DNA of 64,000 nt from Meghimatium bilineatum (Eukaryota > Mollusca > Gastropoda > Stylommatophora > Philomycidae): assembly GCA_034231615.1 (NCBI GenBank), contig CM067306.1, positions 34,864,019 to 34,928,018 on the forward strand, written 5' to 3'. Under the pieces are notes generated by a model. It was not told the DNA's origin and made no database searches. It saw only the letters and a program-made list of their open reading frames with translations. Every line of letters starts with the position of its first letter. Position 1 is the stretch's first letter. Below, piece after piece: positions 21,880-33,214 of this stretch. The translations under genes were made by a program, and so were the position numbers.

Positions 21880-22075
21880 TGTTAACACGGTAAGGAAACA
21901 CAGAATAGCAACACGGGGGCATGACGTGCATTCCTAAGGGGCGACTACGGATGTTTCGGTGGCGGATCGGTGCCCCATCAAATTTATGACATAAAAAGTA
22001 ATGCTGAAGTCGCATATAATATCAAGCTGTAAACTATGACAACTCATTCCGTTCTCCACGCTACCACCCTGGTAA
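21880..22075 (+). mobile_element. SINE-A-like copy, degraded
   Basis: AGGAAACACAGAATAGCAAC AC, GGCGACTACGGATGTTTCGG, TAATGCTGAAGTCGCATA, CAAGCTGTAAACTATGACAA and CATTCCGTTCTCC follow SINE-A order. Confidence 0.5.
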
Positions 22076-22149
22076 CCAACTGGGGTATGAACACGGAGGT
22101 AGGCGACCATTGAACAAATAGACCGTTTGAAACTGTTATCCTTCTATAT

Positions 22150-22610
22150 TACGTTTCTCACAATAGAACTAACTTATCTACGCACAATTCTAGGAGTAAC
22201 AATAAGAGACAATCAGAAATGACTTGTCTACGTAGAATTTTCGGAGTAACAATATAAGAGACAGAATCATCAATCGCTTGTCTACGTAGAATTTTCGGAA
22301 CAACAATAAGTGACAGAATCAGAAATGAAAACATCGGAAGACTAACAAACACAATGCCAACCTTGGATTACATCAGAGATTAAGAGATTCTCACTGCTAC
22401 CAGACGTACCATCAGATAGTGCCCCTCAAAAAAGCATTGCTATACAAACACGGTGGATGCAAAACCAAGGGAAATCATGCAAAAGATGGATTACAGAAAT
22501 AGAGTAAACGAACACATACATATATGAAGCACACACAAAAAGTCGTCTTCAGAGAACCTCTTCTGACGCTGCAATACATAAAGGTGTATAAAGCGAAAAG
22601 AAGAAAGAAA
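22150..22610 (+). mobile_element. LINE-c fragment with internal tandem triplication
   Basis: A coding segment (TCLRRIFG, then RIRNENIGRLTNTMPTLDYI) matches LINE-c RT C-terminus. The block CTTGTCTACGTAGAATTTTC GG...CAATAA is present three times (22170, 22222, 22278; about 52-55 bp apart), a local tandem expansion. The GKSCKRWITEIE-like box follows at about 22465-22505. Confidence 0.65.
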
Positions 22611-23261
22611 GATCCTTCTCTTACATTATTTAAGATTTTTCGTAATAAAAATATGTTGACAGAATACTGCAAGTGTCCAGGTATGTAATACAAAATTAGG
22701 AAACGTTGTATATTAATGCATCTATGGACGTGGTGCCCATTTCTCTATACTGTATTTTTATATGAAAAGTTTATTTTTTTAACAAAAACTGAATGCAGAA
22801 ATGAACTAAAGTATCAATACTGAATATTTAATTTTAGAAAATTCAAAAGTGAAACTAAATAAGATAAATATACCTTGTAAAAATGCAATTTTTCTAAATT
22901 TACACCTGTTTAAAATTTTAAAAAATTAATTTAAATACATTCGGAATATCATATAAATCATGTCTTGAAAGTTTTAAGGATTCACCAAAAAAAAAACCCC
23001 ATCTGGTTTTAAAGGGTAATATTGGTAGCACATCCTATTCAGGACGTGGCCATCAACCCAGCATTTTTTTGTTTGTTACTTCATTTGGGCATACCCTCTT
23101 CCTAAAAAAGTTCATCTTCTTCATAATGTTCTATTTAAACCAGTTCTAATTTTTATTATAGAAAACTTTTCACACATATGTAAGTCTTGTGAGCCAAGTC
23201 TAAACTGTGCGTTAAGTGATTAAAATGTGTATGCACGGTAGCCAGCTTAGTGGGAACAGTG
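22611..23261. other. AT-rich intronic spacer
   Basis: No recognised gene or repeat. Confidence 0.4.
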
Positions 23262-23335
23262 ATTAGAACCCGTGCCACCACGATTAATGCCTATATTCTA
23301 CTAACCATTATACAGTACCACGCATTACTACCCAT
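23262..23335 (-). repeat. tRNA-like relic
   Basis: The reverse strand reads GTGGTACTGTATAATGGTTA and ends GGCACGGGTTCTAATCACTG. This gives an A-box-like TATAATGGTTAG and a B-box-like GGTTCTAATC about 45 bp apart. The arms do not pair well. Confidence 0.45.
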
Positions 23336-23631
23336 GAGGTATTCATTCCACAGTTTTAAAATTCCTGGGTTAGAGTCGATTGTGTTCATATATCTATAAT
23401 ATTATAGCATTGTTCTTTCATCTCCGAAACGTTCTATAAATATCTCATTTACGTCATGGAATTCCGTACGACATCCAATCAAAACGATTGGTCTTGTGAC
23501 GTTTTTCAAAGCAGATGATAGTTTTGTATACAAATATTATTGATGCACTAACAGGTAAACTTATGTATCGGCTTGTGGTTAAAGTTATCTAAAATATATT
23601 ATATTTTAAGTATAAATATAATTTGCTTTAA

Positions 23632-24680
23632 ATGATGGATAAAGATGATCCAATCGCAAGAAAGTGTCCAAAAAAAAAGCGAAAAGCTAGGGGGTTGAGT
23701 CGTCATAGTCAAGAGTCAGTCGCTCGTATTCGTGCCGCAAAGGCTGCAATGCATGGACATAGAATTAAAAGAAAGATGCAAAGAATTGATTTTTTTAAAA
23801 ACAACTCTTGAGCCAATTCAAACACGACTTGCTATGGATGCTGAGTTGCATCAGCGTCGAGATAAGCTAGAATCACAGAGCAAAGAGAAAATGGACAATT
23901 TATGAATAGAGAATACCAACGTCGTCACAGGCAGCATGAAACTGTTACGCAAACGCAGAGAAGTCGAGCTGCAGATGCTGATGCTCACTCATTGTCACAA
24001 ATGCGTCGAAGTCAAGTAATTTCAAATGAAGTAGCAAAATTCGCTGAGGATCGTGTCAGCACACATAACTGGAATTTTCGTTATTATATGCCAATTTTGT
24101 GGTGCTGATTTTTTGTACGTTGGCAAGTTGTTGCCGAAAGGGAAAAATCATGCTCCAAAAACCACAAGACATCCATGGTAATAAGCGGGATACCGCTCAA
24201 TTGTATGTTTTGGACAATACTCAAGCAACAGACGTTCGACAGGCACACGCAGCAAATGCTACGTGCGAAAGAGAAATTCTTGATAAAATCGATCGATTTT
24301 TTTTCGTCAACACAATAAACTAGCACAGTCGTAGCAGTTGATGCGTGATATCGAAACAAGAGAGGTTCAGAATGTTGATCAAACTGGAAGAGAATCACAA
24401 TAGTAAGCTTGGTCTTCAAGCGCGATCGTCAACGTTCATTATAAACATCGCTATAATGAACATACATCTAAGGAGGTTGCAATGGTTTTCGTCAACAAAC
24501 ATGGAGAATCATCTTTTAACCTCGACATTCGCATTTGCCCATTGAATCCGGAGAATCCAACAAAGCAGATGATTAAATACAATATACTTTGCTCGAATAT
24601 GGATGCAATATCATATAAGCGTATATTCCCATACGGTGAGCCGTGTTGGCATGCATATTGGTAATGTAAGGCATATCAGG
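23632..24680 (+). mobile_element. Helitron protein remnant (N-terminal part)
   Basis: Begins at ATG 23632/23635 with a 59-residue open frame containing ARKCPKKKRKARGLSRHSQ, an SV40-type basic nuclear signal. Later frames read REYQRRHRQHETVTQTQRSR (23910), DTAQLYVLDNTQATDVRQAH (24190-24250), YNEHTSKEVAMVF and NPTKQMIKYNILCSNMDA, ending near RIFPYGEPCW (24655). The charged NREYQ.RR tract, the YVLD..QA...HAAN segment and the F/YGE..W ending before the Rep helper region are the standard N-terminal order of animal Helitron helicases. Stops and frame changes occur about every 150-250 bp, and the Rep HUH and helicase domains are missing. Terminal TC and CTRR signals were not located. Confidence 0.75.
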
Positions 24681-25324
24681 GTAAGCAAACCAATAAATGT
24701 CGTCCCGGCGGTACGACGGGTCCCGAACGAATCTAGTATAACAATATTAAAGGACATTCTGTTACACGTGGTAGAGTATAAAGAATGATATCTGGTGTAT
24801 GTAGGCGTGTACGCACTTTCTCCATCCCACGCGCAGTCGTAATATTTACTATGGATCCGGTCAGCTCGAACATGTTGTTACATGGTGTCAGTGTATTGAA
24901 ATTGAAACACAAAACATCTGGTTTGAATTAAATTTAGTATTTTGTTACAACTAAGGTTCTAATCAGGAGTCGGTGTGAACAACAGTTGGAGCCGTCAATA
25001 ATTGGGGAGTATGTAATAACAGAAATAAATTATATACTTCAAACAATAACGGGGACAAATATAATTGGAGATTTTGAAAAGTGTCGTTACATAGAAAAAT
25101 GTGATATAAAAGGATGCATTATAGAGGGATTCTATAACTTGATCTTTTGTTGTATTCATAGACCTGCTTGTTTCTACTACATAGCTGACATGTAGCCTTC
25201 TGTTGATTTTATTGCCTTCTATATCTGCTTTTCCCGATCTTAATAAAGACTTTTTGGTAGAAACGTTGATTCTATAATACCTTCAATGTAAAATTTCTTT
25301 TTTAATCCCTTTTATATTTGTTTT
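24681..25324. other. Intronic spacer after Helitron remnant
   Basis: One 69-codon open frame at 24986-25195 with no recognised homology. May be further decayed Helitron sequence. Confidence 0.35.
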
Positions 25325-25335
25325 AAATTATTCAC

Positions 25336-25493
25336 TACCCGCCGAAGATGAATGTCTCGGGCCATTTGCACAAATAAAACGGTGGCACAGCGCATTTCCA
25401 TTCTCTGGACTACATCCTGCTGGAAATATAGTAGGACCATAGTCCTGCTATAAGGGAGATCCAGCGGGAGTTTGAGAATGAACGCCGAAGAAG
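25336..25493 (+). mobile_element. SINE-B copy with 11-bp TSD
   Basis: Flanked by AAATTATTCAC at 25325-25335 and 25494-25504. Head ACCCGCCGAAGATGAATGTC, body GGACTACATCCTGCTGGAAA, tail TTGAGAATGAACGCCGAAGA. Confidence 0.9.
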
Positions 25494-25504
25494 AAATTAT
25501 TCAC

Positions 25505-25650
25505 CTAAAGTAGAGTTGTGGAGAGGAGAACAGGAGAGCTGTGAGGAGGCGAGCAAGAGGTAGCTTTGTGGGGAGGTGATCACGACGTAGGGTTGTGGGA
25601 AGGCGATCAAGAGGTAGTGTTTGTGGGGAGTTGAGCAAGAGTAGGCAGAT
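25505..25650. repeat. Short degenerate tandem, about 27 bp unit
   Basis: GTAG(A/G)GTTGTGG.GAGG.GA.CA.GA recurs four to five times between 25508 and 25645. Confidence 0.6.
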
Positions 25651-25990
25651 ATTATGTTTCTTCATTGTCAAACTTCTGTATGTTAACAGAATGTAGCACA
25701 GAGAACAGCACAGTGAAGAGGGCACACAACTTTACAATTACAAACAATTTAACAAACGATACGAAAATAGGCGACCTACTATTGGACGCCCTCTTAAAAC
25801 GTGGATAGATAGTGTATTAGAGACACTCGGAAATATAACAGCAGAAGAGGCAAATAGAAGGGCAAAAGACCGCACACTCACTCTCTCCTTAATACCGAAA
25901 GGTACATGAGGACAGAAAGAGGAAGAAAGAAGAAGCACAGAGAACGGAATGAGCTGTGCCAGGGGTTACAGCTTAGTTGCGATATCTTCG
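25651..25990 (-). mobile_element. SINE-A copy split by a nested LINE fragment
   Basis: The tail half (TTCTTCATTGTCAAACTTCT, AACAGAATGTAGCACAGAGA AC) resumes at 25934 (AGCACAGAGAACGGAATGAG, GCTTAGTTGCGATATCTTCG, CCTTTCGGTCT). The gap between the halves is the LINE piece at 25707-25933. Confidence 0.7.
25707..25933 (+). mobile_element. 5'-truncated LINE 3' end, nested, 12-bp TSD
   Basis: Flanked by AGCACAGAGAAC at 25695-25706 and 25934-25945, the duplicated target lying inside SINE-A. The open frame reads YENRRPTIGRPLKTWIDSVL and then AEEANRRAKDRTLTLSLIPK before a stop. GRP.KTW.D...A...A.DR is a typical LINE C-terminus. Confidence 0.8.
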
Positions 25991-26316
25991 CCTTTCGGTC
26001 TACCACATGGGGTAGTAAGTTAAGAATGCTTGAACCCCCCCCCCCTCATTAAAATCAAATTTCTATCCTGTGGGGCGTACGTCTCACTTTGGAAAACACA
26101 GCTGTAGACGACCGTGTGTGAGTCTAACCCCAATTGACGTCACCGCGTTAGGCTGAACCGACTTATTCCGGAACGTTTCCTTTTCATTGTCTGGTGATAA
26201 TAGAATACGTAAAATGACCAGTGAAAACATGGGAATAGTCGGGAGTAGCATTTCGCTGTGGCGCAACACTCGTGATTGATGTAGATGTCATATGTGGGAG
26301 CCTATACATCATTTCA

Positions 26317-26590
26317 TCTTCTTCTACTTCTGCCTTGGTTCTACAAACTCCTGCAGATTACAAGGATGTTGTCCGAAGAAAGAAATGCATTGTGTCATGA
26401 TGTACACCTTTGCTGCGATAGCTGTGCCTTCCGGCCTGACACATCCGGCTTCAGCGTGACTTCTGGGTCACTTTGATCCAATATATAATGGAACAGCTAA
26501 CTCCACGCCATTATTTCCTTAGACGCTTCTTATAACATGTATGAAAGATAAAATAAATAGTGCTGTTATTCTTTCTCCCAATACACTCAA
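26317..26590 (-). mobile_element. SINE-A copy, diverged
   Basis: TTCTACAAACTCCTGCAGAT, AGGATGTTGTCCGAAGAAAG, GACACATCCGGCTTCAGCGT, TTATTTCCTTAGACGCTTCT and TGCTGTTATTCTTTCTCCC. No TSD found. Confidence 0.75.
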
Positions 26591-26934
26591 TACACATGCT
26601 GGCACTTCATCTATACAATTATGTTTTTGTCACCTCCGAGTAAGAGGCATTTTCTTAAATTATTATACATAGCTGAAATTTGAACAATTCTTGATATGCA
26701 ATAAAGCTCCCGTGGGACCTCCCCATTGGACAGAAGGATATAATAGTTCCATTGATCGTAATTCCTGCGGATAAAACGTCTTTTTTCAATTAAAAACGTG
26801 CTGTACTGATTGCTGAAATTTGTTAGCAGAAAGCTAATGGGTTGTATCTGAGAAGAATTAAGAACGCTTCATTCACCTGTGCTAGTTAGTGTAAGATCGA
26901 TATGTACTTACCGCACAAAACTGAAATCCAACAG

Positions 26935-27065
26935 GTACATTCAGGAACAGGTAATAAAGATTTGCTAATCACCGAAGACACATAATAACACACAAATCGA
27001 CGTTTCGGTCAAAAGACCTTTATCAAGACAAAAACTGAACATTTATAATGTAACAGTTAGTGGGA
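26935..27065. mobile_element. Penelope-type terminal repeat (pair with 32915-33075)
   Basis: GCTAATCACCGAAGACACAT, then CACACAAATCGACGTTTCGG TC, AAAAGACCTTTATCAAGACA. The complement gives GATAAAGGTC TTTT GACCGAAAC, a stem II-like hairpin flanked by bases resembling the hammerhead core. Such motifs mark the terminal repeats of Penelope-like elements and some related sequences. No reverse transcriptase is attached. Confidence 0.5.
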
Positions 27066-27459
27066 CCTTACCTGTGGTAATTCGTGATCATTTACAATAT
27101 ACGACCTGTGGGATAAACGTAGCGCATTTGACTTTTCCTGTGATATTAATTGGTTATACATAAAGTGATCAATGAAAGTTAATTCAAAAGTCAAGTGCGC
27201 CACTTTAGACATATGATCGCGATGAGTCAATAGGATTGTATAATCGACGAATGACACGGGAGATGTTACCACGCATGAGAAGTTTTTTTCTGAAAATCAT
27301 AATACAAAATAGTCTTAATTACTGTTAACTGTGCACACACAACGCCCCTTTCGTTTTTCCCATGTAACGGCTGCTTGTGGGAAGCAGGTATGCTTGGTCT
27401 AGATATGCTTAGACTGAAAACTCTTATCCCTGTGAACAACAGCCATAAACGTATGGGTA

Positions 27460-28575
27460 CTACATTTGTATACATCAACACACAGGGTTGTAGGAGTACA
27501 TCAGTGTCTGCACCAATACATAGTGTCATGGTTGTATGGGTACTACATTGTATGCACCAACACACAGAGTCAGGATTGTGGGAGTACTACATTGCACCAA
27601 TACACAGAGTCAGGGTTGTATGGGTACTGCATTGTATGCACCAACACACAGAGTCAAGGTTGTATGGGTACTGCATTGTACGCACCAACACACAGTCAGG
27701 GTTGTATGGGTACTGCATTGTACGCACCAACACACAGTCAGGGTTGTATGGGTACTGCATTGTACGCACCAACACACCGAGTCAAGGTTGTATGGGTACT
27801 GCATTGTACGCACCAACACACAGTCAGGGTTGTATGGGTACTGCATTGTACGCACCAACACACAGTCAGGGTTGTATGGGTACTGCATTGTACGCACCAA
27901 CACACCGAGTCAAGGTTGTATGGGTACTACATTGTACGCACCAACACACCGAGTCAGGGTTGTATGGGTACTGCATTGTACGCACCAACACACCGAGTCA
28001 TGGTTGTATGGGTACTACATTGTATGCACCAACACACAGAGTCAGGATTGTGGGAGTACTACATTGCACCAATACACAGAGTCAGGGTTGTATGGGTACT
28101 GCATTGTACGCACCAACACACAGAGTCAGGGTTGTATGGGTACTACATTGTATGCACCAACACACAGAGTCAGGGTTGTATGGGTACTACACTGTACGCA
28201 CCAACACACCGAGTCAGGGTTGTATGGGTACTGCATTGTACGCACCAACACACAGTCAGGGTTGTATGGGTACTGCATTGTACGCACCAACACACAGTCA
28301 GGGTTGTATGGGTACTGCATTGTACGCACCAACACACCGAGTCAAGGTTGTATGGGGACTACATTGTACACACCAACACTTAGAGTCAGGGTTGTATGGG
28401 TACTGCATTGTACGCACCAACACACCGAGTCAAGGTTGTATGGGGACTACATTGTACACACCAACACTTAGAGTCAGGTTGTATGGGTACTACATTGCAT
28501 CCAACAACAGAGTCAATAAAGTCATGACTGTAGGGGTACTACATTATATGCAACCACACAGAGAGTCTGGGTTGT
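27460..28575. repeat. Minisatellite, 42/44-bp units, about 25 copies
   Basis: The unit is GTCAGGGTTGTATGGGTACT, GCATTGTACGCACCAACACA, with either CA (42 bp) or CAGA/CCGA (44 bp) before the next GTCA. Some units carry CTACATTGTATG or a shorter GTGGGAGTACTACATTGCAC variant. All three forward frames stay open for 300-400 codons because the unit lacks stops. I do not regard these as genes. Confidence 0.97.
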
Positions 28576-29095
28576 AAGTGATACTACATTACATTCCACA
28601 ACAGACTGACCGTCGACATAGAGACCTCTGAGCAGAAAATAAACATGACCCGAAAGGATGATTTTGTATTATTTCCGTGCATTTTGTTGGGCGCCCTTGG
28701 CATTCGGCTCCAAGTATATAAATAGTAATCATCGAAAATCAGGACAATAATAAAAAACATCAGGAATTAAGTCACGCTTACTTTCTGTTCGGGGGTCTAT
28801 ACTGGAAAACCGTCAAGAACAGACAGTCCTCCAAGAGTTTTCAAGTTTATGAACTCTTTCACACACAAGCGCGCGCGCACACACACACTCCTTCACTCTA
28901 CCCCAGCGTTAGCAGGAAAAATACTAAAGAATACGTAGTTTATGTTTTTCATTTTTTTTATAAATGAAATGAAATTTCAATTTAATTTTTGTATAAAAAC
29001 AGTATTGTTGACGTCAGCTTTTGTCACATTCATACAGCAATTGCCAAACTTTTACCAACCCTTAATTGTTGTCTTTATTTATTGACATTCCCAAA
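28576..29095. other. Intronic spacer
   Basis: Short (GC/AC)n run at 28860-28890. No gene recognised. Confidence 0.4.
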
Positions 29096-29109
29096 TGTCT
29101 AACCTAAAT

Positions 29110-29380
29110 TCTTCTGCGTTCGTTCTCAAACTCCTGCAGATTAGCAGGATGTAGTCCGGAGAACGGAATGCGTTGTGTCATGGTTTACATCATTGCTGCG
29201 ATATCTGCACCTTTCGGTCTGACACATCCGACTTCAGCATGGCTTTGGGTCACTGACCCTATATGGGATGGAACAGTCAACTCCATCCCATAACCTCCTT
29301 AGTCGCCTTTTACGACATGCGTGGAAGATAAACAGTGTTGCTATTGTTTTCTCCCGTTTCAGGACCCGGGAACACACCGG
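29110..29380 (-). mobile_element. SINE-A, near full length, with 14-bp TSD
   Basis: Flanked by TGTCTAACCTAAAT at 29096-29109 and 29381-29394. Reads TTCTGCGTTCGTTCTCAAAC, CATTGCTGCGATATCTGCAC, GGGTCACTGACCCTATATGG, CCTCCTTAGTCGCCTTTTAC and ends GGGAACACACCGG. Little diverged from 5726 and 50728, so probably young. Confidence 0.92.
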
Positions 29381-29613
29381 TGTCTAACCTAAATAGACAG
29401 AATCTGGCCCATACTTTTCGATAAATCAGCAGGATGAGATGAGATATCATGAATCGCGCATACCAATGAGTTTATTCATCATGACACCTAACTGTTTTAT
29501 ATTATGACTCATCGTTTCGACTTGACGTAAGGGTCCTAGCAAACTGCATGCAAAATTTGTCTTGATTTATGAGTCCCACGGATTGACCGATTATTGTTAC
29601 AAGCCATCGGATA

Positions 29614-29912
29614 CAGTGATGCCACAGCTGGGTTTTTTTTAAACAAGATCTGTGGTTATTAGCCGTTGTCTGGGGTTATTTTGGTCAAATTTGCCGTAAC
29701 AGGTTGTTTAACAAGAAAATCATAGGAATTTCGTACATCGACAACGGGTACATCACATCATACCGTGACAGATTGTAAGTATGTGAGACCTGTCAACTAA
29801 AACGTAAACATGAACTAATTTGCGTGAAATCTATTGGTTGGTTATTGGTTTTTCTACAGGACGATCTGGTGTTACTTGTAATTTATCTATAAAACATCAG
29901 TGGTAACACTGA
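29614..29912. mobile_element. hAT-like MITE, 299 bp (relative of 13750-14112)
   Basis: Left end CAGTGATGCCACAGCTGGG, right end complement of CAGTGTTACCACTGATG. The interior shares GATCTGTGGTTATTAGCC and GGGGTTATTTTGGTCAAAT with the first copy. The flanking 8-mers ATCGGATA and ATTGTACA match at only 5 of 8 positions. Confidence 0.6.
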
Positions 29913-30037
29913 TTGTACAGAATTAATTTCCCAGACATGGGCTCAACAGACTGAGAAGTCACGTGTACAATAAGCTGAACATACTGATGTTGCGTTGTAT
30001 TAATGTTCACTGAGTGGCATGCAAACGTATAACCCGT

Positions 30038-30933
30038 CAGTGGCGTACCGCGGGGGGTGCGGTCCACAGGGCATCAAGGCTTGATGATGCCCCTCGAAAT
30101 AATGAAAACTTTGAAATGGGGTTTAAGTGCCTTTGCCGTGCCAAAGTTGATGCCCCACACTGTTAAAAATATAAAAAAATGTCTTGTTACGCCCATTTAT
30201 TAGGCAATTAGGTAATAACACATTTTGGCACATATTATAAAACATTAAAATTAATAAGTAGAATTAGTTTCTCTCGAAAGAAGACACTTCCACAATTTAC
30301 TTCAAAATTATATTTTAGCTTGTAAGAAAAACGAAAAATAAATTTCAGTTTCTGAATGAAGGCAAGTAATTCTAATGGCCTTTGGTCATTTTCTTTAAAT
30401 TCTAGTTCACTTTTAAATTCTTTAACATTAGCTCACCGTTAAGGAATTTTTTTCTATAATCCAGAATGCACGTGTACACAACACTTTTTCACTATCTGAT
30501 TTCTTCACTGGTTACAGGATTTTATGATGCGCTGAAACACGAGCCTGATTGTGCCTGCCAAAGTTTAAAACTTTATTTAAATGTTTGATCTTTATCGATG
30601 ATAGAGTCGTTGTCGTTGAATGATAGCATTCAACGCTAGAATTCTAGAAATAAACTTGATTTGTCATCGAACTCAAAGACGGCTTATGGCGGACTTTTAC
30701 GGTGCTAAGTGAACGACTGAATGGATTGACGATCGAAACTGAAATTTATTTTTCGTTTTTCTTTCAAGCTAAAATATAATTTTGTAAAGTAAATTTATAA
30801 TTTTAAAAGTGGATAAAATCGATGATAATAATTAACTTGTAAAATTTTACTATGATTTTTTTTATTTTTTAAATCAATTTCGCGGGGGGGGGGGGCATCG
30901 CACCGGGCAGCACTTACCCTAGGTACGCCACTG
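30038..30933. mobile_element. Foldback inverted-repeat element, about 896 bp
   Basis: Begins CAGTGGCGTACCGCGGGGG and ends with the complement, GGTACGCCACTG. Far inside, the arms meet again: TTTACTTCAAAATTATATTT TAGCTTG.AAGAAAAACGAAAAATAAATTTCAGTTTC at 30297-30353 is inverted at 30737-30796. No coding capacity. Flanking 8-mers do not match, so the TSD is unproven. The CAGTGGCGTA ends suit hAT-related MITEs. Confidence 0.65.
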
Positions 30934-32195
30934 CGTTTCATTGACTACTCAAAACATTTAACTGCGTAACACATCAGAAATTATGACATAATGTAAAGCA
31001 TGGGCTTCCCACACCATCTCATATCGCTAATAGCAGGTTGAGACCTTGAGAATTGTGAGGCTGAAATTTGTTACATTTATTTTTGTGCCAGACATGTGGG
31101 TGTTCGAGGAAATGAAGAGCAGATCAACTGGTGTCTTGGCGATTGTGGCACAGGGCAATGGATCGAGCTGACGTGTTGAAGTCCATAAGAGATATAGCAC
31201 GCGAGAGTGAGGCTACTGTGGATGATGATTCCTTTTCAATGGCTAGGATTAATGATCAGGGTTTGAAATACGGTGTTACTAGAAGTGAACATTTTGGAGG
31301 TCGCAGAAGAATGATGGACCAGTACTGTCAGCGAAGTGTAATGACGGATATACTCAGTGAGAGATCGGAGCAATTATGGACGTGTCCATGTCCAGTTTGC
31401 AAGTGATGATGATCCGACGACTAACTAACTAACTAACTACAAATAATGGTGTTCTTATTTCGTGTACTCAAGTTGTCCTATGTGCTTTCATTGTTGCCAG
31501 GCCAATTTATGTCGTCCGAACAGTCCAGGTTCAATTATTTTCTTTTGCTACTTCTTGACTTATCAGAAAGGGAACACGAAATAAAAAAGATTTTAAAATT
31601 ATGTTAAACAATCCCCCCCCCCCCCATAAATCAGTACATCTTCATCTCTCCCGTTAAACTGTGAATTTCGCCAAGACAATACCAACAGAATGCAGCCAAT
31701 GCCTATTGTGTCATGTTTTCGATTATTCCCGTGTGTTTCGTTGGTCTGCGTTGGCAGGCGACACACAATTTAGAAATATGAACCAACGAAAAGCACAGTA
31801 ATAATTTTTTTTATAACATCACGTATGAACGCGTGATCGTCTTTGCTTTGACTCTGCTATGTCTGGTAAAACTACCGTTTAAGTCTTCACTGTGCTATAA
31901 ATAGTGACTTAAATAGCACACACTGTTTACATTTTTAACTAGCCGATTCACGAATTTCCGTGTAACACCAATGAAATTAATGGATGCGTGACATCTGCCG
32001 AAACAAACGACATCAACCACATTTATAATTATAACTAATTTATTTTTTAATTTATAACTGATTCTAACCCTTATTCCTAACTCTAATCTAAAAACTAATT
32101 CCATTTTAATATGCCTTTTCAATTAATATACCTTAATTTTACATACAAATTATACTAATCACACTGCAAATACCTCGAAACTAGAACAAAAGCGA
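30934..32195. other. Intronic spacer
   Basis: Includes a 91-codon open frame at 31131-31406 ending in WTCPCPVCK that I cannot assign, a C tract near 31613, and an AACTAACTAACTAACT run at 31421-31437. Confidence 0.35.
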
Positions 32196-32199
32196 AGAC

Positions 32200-32345
32200 T
32201 TAAAATCGTAGTTGCGCTGTTATGTCTTATTTGGCGATTGGTCACTATACAGTTTATCAGAGGGCATCACCAAGGCAAGAGACAGAAGATGTAGGTATGT
32301 TGCAGTCAGTCCTCTACGCGGAGACTGCCCCTCATAATGAAGTAA
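32200..32345 (+). mobile_element. LINE 3' end relic
   Basis: One frame reads GDWSLYSLSEGITKARDRRC RYVAVSPLRG, like the W..LSE..A.DR ending at 6130-6300. Very short, tentative. Confidence 0.35.
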
Positions 32346-32914
32346 ACCTGACGTTCATTAACCACTATATCGGAAGGTGACAGACATTATAAGAATAAAA
32401 TAGCGTCTCACCGTGCCAAACAAACAACGTTCACATTAAAACTCAAGAGAAGAGAAAGTGGGAGGGGTTTTGTTTACATTGCAACAAACGGTGCTATTTC
32501 GGTTGTGTAAATAGCGTGCTTGTTTAAACACCTGGCGTTGAAACTAAAATTTAACCGAAATCAAAAGCGGCGATATAGATCATGTGACAGACATACTACT
32601 TGCCTTGGCGGTTAACTTCTTACACAACAATCTTGTTTGTATCTGTTTGCCAGTTTTAATGTTTGTCTCGATGTATTGTTGGTACTCTTTTTGTTATTTT
32701 CTCTTTTCTATAAATCCGGCCCATAAAGCTATTTTTTCCCTGGCCAGCTAGGTTGATCTAAAATTAATTTGTGAACTCTTGGTGTTGCCAGGACCCATAA
32801 AGGGGGATATGGGAGAATGGGGACACCTGTTACCTGCCATGGTCAGGTAACAAACATAGTCTACAAACATAGTCTGTAACAGGGTAATGAAGTTTTTTTG
32901 TCTAATCACTGAAA

Positions 32915-33075
32915 AATTCAGGAAAAGAGTAATGCAGTTTTGCTAATCACTGAAGACACATAGTCAACACACAAATCGACTTATTGACCAAAAGGCCTTT
33001 ATCAAGACAAAAATGAACATACACAACAGAAAACGACAAATAGGACCTATAGACGTTCACATGGCCAAGTTAACT
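32915..33075. mobile_element. Penelope-type terminal repeat, second copy
   Basis: GCTAATCACTGAAGACACAT, CACACAAATCGACTTATTGA, CCAAAAGGCCTTTATCAAGA parallels 26960-27030 in the same orientation. The hairpin core is more degraded here. Confidence 0.5.
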
Positions 33076-33214
33076 GTAATGTGGAGATTGACCAGAGCAG
33101 TGGTAACTAGCTCAGAGGTGAAACGACACCGGACAAGCAATATACAAAAATAGCTACATACATGTGACACGAAAGAAACAGAGAAATGATGAAGCAACTT
33201 GGTCTGTCTATATA

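Noticed and set aside
27460-28575. CRISPR-like regular array
   Set aside because: No unique spacers; units are contiguous. Genome is eukaryotic.
27375-28577. 400-codon ORF and two parallel ORFs over 300 codons
   Set aside because: Explained by the 42/44-bp tandem array; all frames open for the same reason.
31131-31406. 91-codon ORF ending CPCPVCK
   Set aside because: No homology recognised and no context; may be transposon-derived.
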